Of a DNA stretch of 64,000 nt, positions 57,444 to 64,000 are shown in pieces (the stretch's first letter is position 1; every line of letters begins with the position of its first letter). Origin of the DNA: Bacteroidota bacterium. GTDB taxonomy: Bacteria; Bacteroidota; Bacteroidia; Chitinophagales; BACL12. The DNA lies in NCBI GenBank assembly GCA_016715425.1, contig JADKAC010000007.1, forward strand, positions 310,001 through 374,000, in the 5' to 3' direction. Both the position numbers and the translations under genes were made by a program. The notes under the pieces were generated by a model. The model made no database searches, had not been told where the DNA came from, and saw only the letters and a program-made list of their open reading frames with translations.

Positions 57444-58613
57444 GTGATTAGAGTTTATTTAGGTAAAGGAAAAGGATTACGAGTTGAACAAGGACATCCA
57501 TGGATTTTTTTTAATGAAGTAGAAAAAATAACAGGCGATCCCACTCCGGGAGATGTGGCTGAGATTTATAATTTTAAAAATAGATTTATCGGTCGTGGAT
57601 ATATTAATTTGAATTCAAGAATTAATTGCAGAATACTTACCCGCAATCCTGAGGAACAAATTGATTATCAATTTTTCAAAAATGCATTGTTGAAATGCAA
57701 ATCGTATAGAGAAAAATTAGGCTATACAGAAAATTACAGATTAGTATTTGGTGAAGCAGACAGCTTACCCGGATTGGTGATTGATAAATTTAAAGATGTG
57801 TATGTAATCCAATCATTGGCTGCAGGTATCGATAAATGGAAAGATGATATTGCAAAAATTTTGATGGAGGATTTAGGAGCTGTGGGAGTAATTGAACGCA
57901 ATGATGTGCCTATAAGAAAATTAGAAGGATTAGAAGAAGTGGTTGGATTTTTATCTCCGCCTTGCGAAACAAAATTTACTATTCAGGAAAACGGTGTACA
58001 ATTTCATGTGAATTTACTCGACAGTCAAAAGACCGGATTTTTTTTAGATCAAAAAGAAAACAGACTTGCCTTACAACATATTGTAAAAGATGCAGAAGTT
58101 TTAGATTGTTTTACATATACTGGTTCCTTTGCATTATTTGCGGCGCATTTCGGTGCAAAACATGTGCATGCAATTGATGCTTCCGAAGATGCAATTACAT
58201 TGGCAAAAAAAAATGCTGCATTAAATAATTTTGAAAATATCAGTTTTGAAACTATTAATGTATTTGATGCACTACCTGTCTGGGTGAAAGAAGGTAAACA
58301 ATATGATGTAGTGATTTTGGATCCTCCTGCTTTTACAAAAAACAGAAAAGGATTGGACTCTGCAATTAAAGGGTATAAAGAAATTAATTTGCGTGGAATG
58401 AAATTGGTGAAACCCGGTGGCTTTTTACTTACATTTTCCTGTTCGCATTTTATGAAGCCTGAATTATTTTATGAGGTATTATATGATGCGGCAATGGATG
58501 CAGGCAAAACAATCAGGCAGGTGCAATATCTTACACAATCTAAAGACCATCCTATTATATGGGGTGTGGAAGAAACTAATTATCTGAAAGGATATGTTGT
58601 ACAGGTTTTATAA
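57444..58613 (+). CDS. rlmI: 23S rRNA (cytosine-C5) methyltransferase, RlmI-like
   Basis: 389 residues with a GTG start at 57444, chosen because 'VIRVYLGKGKGLRVEQGHPW' is the N-terminal PUA domain that the family has at its very start; a TTG at 57375 would add 23 residues. The SAM-binding part shows 'TGFFLDQKENR', 'VLDCFTYTGSFAL', 'IDASEDAI' and the catalytic 'VILDPPAFTKNR', followed by 'FSCSHFM'. It would methylate 23S rRNA near position 1962. RlmI versus a related paralogue cannot be settled. Confidence 0.85.
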   Translation: MIRVYLGKGKGLRVEQGHPWIFFNEVEKITGDPTPGDVAEIYNFKNRFIGRGYINLNSRINCRILTRNPEEQIDYQFFKNALLKCKSYREKLGYTENYRLVFGEADSLPGLVIDKFKDVYVIQSLAAGIDKWKDDIAKILMEDLGAVGVIERNDVPIRKLEGLEEVVGFLSPPCETKFTIQENGVQFHVNLLDSQKTGFFLDQKENRLALQHIVKDAEVLDCFTYTGSFALFAAHFGAKHVHAIDASEDAITLAKKNAALNNFENISFETINVFDALPVWVKEGKQYDVVILDPPAFTKNRKGLDSAIKGYKEINLRGMKLVKPGGFLLTFSCSHFMKPELFYEVLYDAAMDAGKTIRQVQYLTQSKDHPIIWGVEETNYLKGYVVQVL

Positions 58614-58646
58614 ATTGATATCAAATAAAAATTTTAGCAATTCAAG

Positions 58647-59399
58647 ATGTGTTTAATAAATTTTGCTTTTAAATATCATACCGATTATCCATTGATAGTT
58701 GTTGCCAACAGAGATGAATTTTATAATAGACCAACAGAATCTTTGCATTGGTGGGAAGACAAACCGAACATACTTGCCGGCAGAGATTTAAAAGATGGCG
58801 GCACCTGGATGGGTATTACAAAAGAAGGAAAATTTGCTGCGCTCACGAATTACCGGGATCCACAACATATAAAAGAAAATGTGCAATCAAGAGGTGAACT
58901 GATTCCGATGTTTTTAAATGAAGAAATTTCTTTGGATACATTTCACGAATATTTAAAAAATCACGGTTCTGAATACAATGGTTTTAATTTGATTTATGGC
59001 GATACGGAACAGTTATTTTACTACGCTAATAAAGGCAATCGCTGGGAAGAAATTACTCCGGGCGTTTACGGATTAAGCAATGCATTTTTAGATACACCCT
59101 GGCCAAAAACTCAACAAAGCAAAGAAGCCTTTAAACAATTACTCGATAAAAATGTATTCACAGAAAATACAATGATTGATTTACTCTCAGATAAAAATTT
59201 GGCAGCAGAAAATACACTTCCAAACACCGGTGTTCCTCCCGAGTTAGAAAAAAAACTTTCTGCAATGTTTATTGAAACGGAAAATTACGGAACACGATTA
59301 ACCAGTTATTTAAGAATTGACAAAAATCAACAAGTAAATTTTATAGAAAAAAGCTTTGTGCCTGCGGATTTTCAACAGTTTAAGTTTACCATAAAATAA
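58647..59399 (+). CDS. NRDE (TANGO2-like) family protein
   Basis: 250 residues. It starts with the nucleophile-like Cys 2 ('MCLINFAF') and has the N-R-D-E motif at about residues 24-27 ('VVANRDEFY'), 'WWEDKPNILAGRDLKDGGTWMGI' and 'ALTNYRDP'. The family is of the Ntn-hydrolase type by fold; the bacterial substrate is unknown. It follows the methyltransferase gene with a 33-base gap and is likely co-transcribed. Confidence 0.88.
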   Translation: MCLINFAFKYHTDYPLIVVANRDEFYNRPTESLHWWEDKPNILAGRDLKDGGTWMGITKEGKFAALTNYRDPQHIKENVQSRGELIPMFLNEEISLDTFHEYLKNHGSEYNGFNLIYGDTEQLFYYANKGNRWEEITPGVYGLSNAFLDTPWPKTQQSKEAFKQLLDKNVFTENTMIDLLSDKNLAAENTLPNTGVPPELEKKLSAMFIETENYGTRLTSYLRIDKNQQVNFIEKSFVPADFQQFKFTIK

Positions 59400-59424
59400 A
59401 AATATCTTTAGCCTTTTAATAAGT

Positions 59425-60423
59425 ATGCCGACTCTCCTCCATACAATGTATATTTTACTTTTAGCCACAAAGGATACTTGGATTTACGACCTATTGCTGA
59501 TGGTGGTGTTGGCCTTTATAATTTATTTTTTTACCCAAAGACGTATCACACAATCCAGCCGTATTCAAAAATGGTTGCGGGAAAAAGTAAAGGAAAAAAC
59601 AAAGGAATTAGAAGAGGAAAAAGAACGGGCAGAGAATTCCGAAAAAGCAAAGGAACAATTTCTTGCCAATATGAGTCATGAAATCCGCACTCCCTTAAAT
59701 GCAATTGTTGGATTAACAAGATTATTGTTGGAGAAAGAACCAAAACAAGATCAGCTTAAATATCTCAACTCCATAAAACATTCTTCAGATAATTTATTGG
59801 TGATTATCAATGATATTCTCGACCTCTCAAAAATTGAAGCAGGTAAAATAAATTTTGAGAAAATTGATTTTAATATCAAAGAAGAATTAGAAACTGTGGT
59901 AACTACTTTCCGCTTAAATGCAGAAGAAAAATCAATTCATCTGGATTATGAAATTGATGACAATGTGCCGGCAATTATAATTGGAGATCCCTACAGATTG
60001 AATCAGATAATAATGAATCTGACAAGCAATGCAATTAAATTTACTGAGAAGGGCGGCATAACAATTCGGGTAAGCAGTATTGATAAAAGTGAAGATGAGG
60101 TTACGCTGCAATTTAATGTGATTGATACCGGAATTGGCATAGCTGCAAATAAGTTGAATTATATCTTTAATATTTTCACTCAGGAAACTTCCAGCACTAC
60201 CAGAAGATTTGGCGGAACAGGTTTAGGACTTTCTATCAGCAAGCGTTTAGTGGAATTACAAAATGGAAATATTAATGTTACAAGTGAGTTAGGTAAAGGT
60301 TCTGATTTTTCTTTTACACTGCATTTCGGAATCTCTGATAAAAACCGGATATACTTTCACCGAAAAGAAAACAGTGGATACTGCAGCACTTGCAAATCTG
60401 AAAATATTATTGGTAGAGGATAA
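59425..60423 (+). CDS. Sensor histidine kinase, probably half of a hybrid kinase
   Basis: 332 residues. A membrane helix (about 18-36), a charged coiled coil, the H-box 'NMSHEIRTPLN' with His 85, an N-box 'MNLTSNAIKF', and G boxes 'DTGIGIA' and 'GGTGLGLSIS'. There is no periplasmic sensor domain. After 'LHFGISDK' the frame loses any family resemblance for its last 20 or so residues, while the next ORF continues as a receiver. Two added A bases in A runs 60340-60344 and 60363-60366 (or one base fewer at the first) would fuse the two into one hybrid kinase. Confidence 0.85.
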   Translation: MPTLLHTMYILLLATKDTWIYDLLLMVVLAFIIYFFTQRRITQSSRIQKWLREKVKEKTKELEEEKERAENSEKAKEQFLANMSHEIRTPLNAIVGLTRLLLEKEPKQDQLKYLNSIKHSSDNLLVIINDILDLSKIEAGKINFEKIDFNIKEELETVVTTFRLNAEEKSIHLDYEIDDNVPAIIIGDPYRLNQIIMNLTSNAIKFTEKGGITIRVSSIDKSEDEVTLQFNVIDTGIGIAANKLNYIFNIFTQETSSTTRRFGGTGLGLSISKRLVELQNGNINVTSELGKGSDFSFTLHFGISDKNRIYFHRKENSGYCSTCKSENIIGRG

Positions 60424-60775
60424 TGAATTTAATCAAATGGTGGCAGTGGATACGCTGGAAGAACTTATTGAAAATGTAACCGTGGATGTGGCAGAAAATG
60501 GAAAAGTAGCAGTAGAAAAAATATTAAATAATAAATACGACATTGTGCTAATGGATATTCAAATGCCGGTAATGGATGGATATGAAGCAACCCGGCTTAT
60601 TCGCAGTAATAATGATGCTGCTATTAATTCAATTCCTATTATTGCAATGACGGCAAGTGTGATAAAAGCAGAAGTAGATAAATGTTATGAAAGCGGCATG
60701 AATGCTTTTGTTGGAAAACCATTTACTGCTGAAGAATTAATTGAAAAAATTTCTAAATCAATACATCGAATTTAA
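60374..60775 (+). CDS. Response-regulator receiver domain, probably the second half of the hybrid kinase
   Basis: 133 residues from GTG 60374, overlapping the kinase frame by 50 bases. A complete receiver: acidic pair 'VEDNEFN' (15-16), phospho-acceptor Asp 61 in 'LMDIQMPVMDG', the Thr in 'AMTAS' and Lys in 'FVGKPF'. No DNA-binding output domain. The Hpt gene starts one base after its stop. Confidence 0.85.
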   Translation: MDTAALANLKILLVEDNEFNQMVAVDTLEELIENVTVDVAENGKVAVEKILNNKYDIVLMDIQMPVMDGYEATRLIRSNNDAAINSIPIIAMTASVIKAEVDKCYESGMNAFVGKPFTAEELIEKISKSIHRI

Positions 60776-60776
60776 A

Positions 60777-61127
60777 ATGAGTGAACAAGTTATCAATCTC
60801 AGTTTCCTGGAATCCTTTACTCGTGGCGATACATCTAAAATGAAAAAATATATCGGCATGTTTATATCAAGTGCACCGGATGCTATTCATCAAATGCGGG
60901 TATTGCATAATAATTCCAATTGGGATCAATTGCGCACGGTAGCACATTCATTAAAACCGCAGTTGAGTTATATGGGAATTGATTCGGTGAAAGAAACGGT
61001 TTTGCGTATTGAAGAATATGCAGCAGAGCAAAAAAAACCGGAAGTCATTGCAATGATGATTGAAGAGTTAGACAGAACTTGTAAAATTGCAGTGGAACAA
61101 TTACAAAACGCCATTCAAAAATTTTAA
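60777..61127 (+). CDS. Hpt (histidine phosphotransfer) protein
   Basis: 116 residues from ATG 60777, all helical. The phospho-accepting His 57 lies in 'VAHSLKPQLSYMG'. It would relay phosphate from the receiver of the hybrid kinase to the next response regulator. It sits between them, as expected for one phosphorelay. Confidence 0.88.
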   Translation: MSEQVINLSFLESFTRGDTSKMKKYIGMFISSAPDAIHQMRVLHNNSNWDQLRTVAHSLKPQLSYMGIDSVKETVLRIEEYAAEQKKPEVIAMMIEELDRTCKIAVEQLQNAIQKF

Positions 61128-61151
61128 TAATTTTAAAAAAAATATTTTATC

Positions 61152-61645
61152 ATGCGTAACACAAAAGAAATTGTATTTATAGTTGACGACGAACCCATGC
61201 ATGCACAAATGATGGAAGATCATTTAAAAACAGATTTCCCGTTTTTTGAAATTTATACTTATAAAACCGGTGAACAATGCAACGACAATATGGATAAAAA
61301 CCGGGAATTGTAATTCTCGATTACCATCTGGATGCAGTAGATAAGCAGGCCCGCAGCGGTATGGAAATTTTAGGACATATCAAAAAAAATTATCCGGATA
61401 CAGAAGTGATTATGATTTCCGGACAGGATAAAATTGATATTGCAGTGGAGTGTATGCGGGAAGGTGCTTATGATTATATTGTAAAAAATGCAACCAGTTT
61501 TATTCATGTAGAAAATACAATTGAGAGATTATTTAAACACCGATCAGTAATAAAAAATCTGGAGAAATACAGAACATTAAACAGAGTTTTAATCTGGGGA
61601 TTAATTTTAATAGTGGCCCTTTCCATTGGGTTTTTGAAAAATTGA
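61152..61645 (+). pseudogene. Receiver with C-terminal membrane helix, frameshifted
   Basis: The N-terminal half ('EIVFIVDDEPMHAQMM') ends at a TAA (61311-61313), and the second half is open from before 61361 in another frame. One extra A in the run 61296-61300 joins them as 'DKKPGIVILDYHLD', which restores the phospho-acceptor Asp, and gives about 164 residues. After the receiver ('EGAYDYIVK', Lys) a short coil leads to a last hydrophobic helix ('LIWGLILIVALSIGFL') and the end. There is no output domain. Either a real mutation or a homopolymer error. Confidence 0.75.
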
Positions 61646-61826
61646 CCTCAAACTTTTTTTCAACTAAACAGTTCCACTATTACACGGTTATACAATTACA
61701 CTTTTCAGTTCTACAATTCTCCAGTTCTACAATTCTGCATTCCGATCTCTATCATTTTAACAAACAGTATTTTATTCTTTTTTATTTAACAAAAAATCCC
61801 TACCTTACTCTCCAATTCTTTCTACT
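61646..61826. repeat. Spacer with 8-nt-periodic words
   Basis: About 61700-61740 is made of AGTTCTAC and AATTCTCC words with an 8-nt period, similar in kind to 49681-49785. No gene is seen. Confidence 0.5.
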
Positions 61827-63479
61827 ATGCAAAAAGCAAAATATTATATCACCACCTTTTTATTTGCAATTGCTTTTAATATTAATGCACAAGTACCCAC
61901 AGGGCCGGAGATAGCATGGCAGAGGTGTTATGGAGGAAGTGCCAATGATTTTTTTTCTGATGCTATTCATACCACAGATGGGGGAATTTTAGCCAGTATC
62001 TTAACTTCTTCAACCAATGGAGATTTAACTGGGATACCATATTCAAATGGTTGGATTATAAAATTTAATTCCGATCTTGAAATTGAATGGCAAAAATTTT
62101 CAGGATATTATGATTGCCAGTTTACTGCAAATAAAATATTTCAACTTAACGATGAATCATATATTTATGGTGGTGCTACTGAAATAGATTGTGGGGAGAA
62201 TAATGGTTTTTGGACATTGGTTTAATGAAAACCGATAACATTGGTAATCAACTTTGGCAAAAGTCTTTTGGCGGTCCCGGCACAGATGTGATTGAGGGGT
62301 TGCTTCCAACACAAGATGGCGGCTTTTTACTCACCGGCCGCAGCAGTGCCGCCGGTGGAGACATCCCATTTCATTATCCGGGTGGTGCGGGAGATGATGA
62401 TGCGATTGTAATTAAAATAGATAGTGCTGGTGAAATAATTTGGTTGAAAGTGCTGGGTGGCAGCGGGGATGATGGACCGTTGGGTGATATCATTGAAAAC
62501 GAGCGGGGTTATTACATCATTAATATAGGTGCTCACAGCAATGATTATGATTTGGCAGATAGCGGTATCAGCGGCGACAAGCGTTGGATCGTAAAATTAG
62601 ACAGCCTCGGCAATATTGTGGACGAAAGTTTTATGTCGGGGGATACAGATTTATATACTTATACCGGCCCTACAGTAATGACTTATAATGATGGCTTTTT
62701 AATCGTTGGACAGGGAGATCCGGATTCTGAATTATATCCTACTTCCCCTGAACACGATTCCGATGAGGGAGCGATGGCAATTTTTAATGCCAATCTTGAT
62801 TTAACCTTTTATAAGCAATGGGGAGGTAGTGAATTCGAAGGTTTTGCACGGGTGATTGAAGATAAGACAAGTGGAAATTTTTACTTTATAGGTGCAAGCG
62901 CATCGCCTGATTATGACTTGCCTGATAATTATAACAATGGAGAAGAGTTGGATTACTGGCTGTTTGCTACCGATAGCAACTTCAATACATTATGGAGCAA
63001 AAACTTTGGCGGCAGTGATAACTGTGGCGATTTGGCATGTGGCAGTTTTAATGGCGACATACTTTTGAAGGATAATATGTTATATGCCTTTATTAAAAAT
63101 ACCATCCCTGATTCATTCCCAGACTTTGATATTGAGTGCGGGTATGAAAGAAATTTCTACTTTGAAACCGATGCCTGGTTAATTGCTTTTGATTTAACAA
63201 CCGTAGAAATAACTGAACCTGAAATAACAGAGCAAAATCTATTTGAAATTTATCCAAACCCTGCGAGTGATGAAATTACAATAATAAGTAATGCTAAAGA
63301 AAGCCAATTTTATATTGTAATACAGGATTTGTCCGGCAGAAAAATGTATGATTCATCACTTTATATTTTTGAAGAAGTAAAAATTAATGTTGCTGATCCT
63401 CTCTGCCGGCATGTATATCATTTCAATTTCAGATAAATCCGCCATTTTATTCAATACGCAATTCATTATTTCACCATAA
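61827..63479 (+). pseudogene. T9SS-secreted propeller protein, with two frame breaks
   Basis: Paralogue of the propeller part of 53005-54933. Signal peptide ('AFNINAQ'), then 'PEIAWQRCYGGS'-type repeats. The frame stops at 62223-62225; an extra T in the T5 run 62207-62211 gives 'NGFLDIGLMKTDNIGN' and continues. A second break lies near 63400: as printed the end reads 'INVADPLCRHVY', whereas removing one base gives 'VADLSAGMYIISISDKSA', a normal type A sorting-domain end, with stop at 63477-63479. Real decay and sequencing error are both possible. Confidence 0.75.
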
Positions 63480-63490
63480 TTTTTATCAAT

Positions 63491-63919
63491 ATGAAAAATT
63501 CAATTACTCTTTTAGCTTCCTGTCTATTTTATATTTTTAATATATCCGCACAGGAATTACCCTGCACAGCCTCACCGACTTTAAGTTCTGACTGGCAATT
63601 GCTTGGCCCTTATGAATATGAAGAATCAAAGCAGGGTAAAATAATAGCTGTATGGGCAGAACCATCGAACATAAATACTGTATATGCTGGAACAGGCTCA
63701 AGCGGCTTATGGAAAACAACTGATGGCGGCGTAAACTGGCAAAATTTATTTAGTTACCAGCTTGCTGGGGTGGGTGTGCAGGAAATTGAAGAAGCAGAAG
63801 TTTTTTTCCGTTCTCGCATCGTCTCCCTTGCGCAGCTTGGGGACGTTGCGGAGGTAAATGCTTTATATTTTATTGAAGTATTCATAATTTCAAATTACAT
63901 CTTCATCATATATTGTTGA
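63491..63919 (+). CDS. BNR/sialidase-type repeat protein, 5' part
   Basis: 142 residues open. Signal peptide (cleavage near 'NISAQ'), then 'WQLLGPYEY', 'IIAVWAEPSNINTVYAGTGS' and 'GLWKTTDGGVNWQNL', the Asp-box pattern of large exo-sialidase-like or VPS10-like secreted proteins, normally 800 residues or more. After 'YQLAGVGVQ' the pattern is lost, at a short GC-rich stretch (63808-63854), and the frame ends. Probably a gene interrupted or rearranged in its first repeat. Confidence 0.6.
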   Translation: MKNSITLLASCLFYIFNISAQELPCTASPTLSSDWQLLGPYEYEESKQGKIIAVWAEPSNINTVYAGTGSSGLWKTTDGGVNWQNLFSYQLAGVGVQEIEEAEVFFRSRIVSLAQLGDVAEVNALYFIEVFIISNYIFIIYC

Positions 63920-63960
63920 CCATGCACATTGCCCGCTTTAAATATCAGAAAGAGTATTAA

Positions 63961-63984
63961 ATACTCGAAGAATTTTTCGAGTAT
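63961..63984. repeat. Inverted repeat near the window end
   Basis: Nine-base perfect arms ATACTCGAA (63961-63969) and TTCGAGTAT (63976-63984) around 6 bases. It could be a terminator-like hairpin or the edge of an element; the right side is outside the window. Confidence 0.5.
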
Positions 63985-64000
63985 CGAGTTGCGTGTTTTT

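Noticed and set aside
60337..61304. Programmed frameshifting at GATAAAAACCGG
   Set aside because: The two sites need shifts in different directions in the simplest reading, and the motif is not a proper X-XXY-YYZ heptamer; homopolymer error or mutation is simpler.

Overview
The window looks like chromosomal DNA of an AT-rich Bacteroidota bacterium, probably of the Chitinophagales/Saprospirales type (lineage is an inference). The evidence is: at least seven proteins with type IX secretion (T9SS/Por) C-terminal sorting domains of the 'YPNP...GxYxI' type; promoter-like TAnnTTTG boxes just upstream of many starts; weak ribosome binding sites; a GWxTD protein; and a DUF4258-like protein. I see no rRNA, CRISPR array, transposase or intact prophage. 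One tRNA, Leu(GAG), is present.

Layout. 0-2 kb: two paralogous exported proteins of unknown function, then a repeat-rich spacer holding a small copy of the parC 3' end. 2-7.3 kb: topoisomerase IV genes (parE, parC) with a small c-type haem lipoprotein gene between them. 7.4-16 kb: a GT-C type membrane glycosyltransferase, a PIN-PhoH ATPase, a T9SS propeller protein, a DUF3365/DUF302 pair and a patatin phospholipase, separated by spacers built from 7-nt-periodic words. 16-21.8 kb: a tandem minus-strand array of three T9SS genes; one is frameshifted, and the first has a (AAGG)6 tract that puts its leader out of frame. 22-31 kb: glpD, prfB (programmed +1 frameshift), DUF4412, an RRM protein, OmpA-like, SirB1-like, topA. 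31-46 kb: a lipocalin, a truncated BRO-N gene, mrp/apbC with a NifU-like gene, pyrF, DUF2851, PspC, tRNA-Leu, a XerD-like recombinase, aroQ, GT2, GWxTD, WbqC-like, a beta-lactamase-fold hydrolase, an FAD oxidoreductase and bioF. 45-48 kb: an ECF sigma factor / RskA-like anti-sigma / fasciclin group. 47.7-55 kb: large T9SS exoproteins, including a clan-A-like glycoside hydrolase split by an in-frame TAG. 55-59.4 kb: bioB, a DUF4258-like protein, a UbiA-like protein, an RlmI-like methyltransferase and an NRDE protein. 59.4-61.6 kb: a phosphorelay (histidine kinase, receiver, Hpt, second receiver with a C-terminal membrane helix). 61.8-64 kb: a broken T9SS gene and the 5' part of a BNR-repeat gene.

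Housekeeping genes read cleanly, whereas the surface and signalling genes carry nearly all the disruptions: frameshifts in A/T homopolymers, a nonsense codon, a slippage-prone tetranucleotide tract and a truncation. Some of these may be homopolymer base-calling errors. The tetranucleotide tract and the nonsense codon cannot be explained that way and are the observations I would follow first. I found no clear multi-gene system of a wholly unknown kind.
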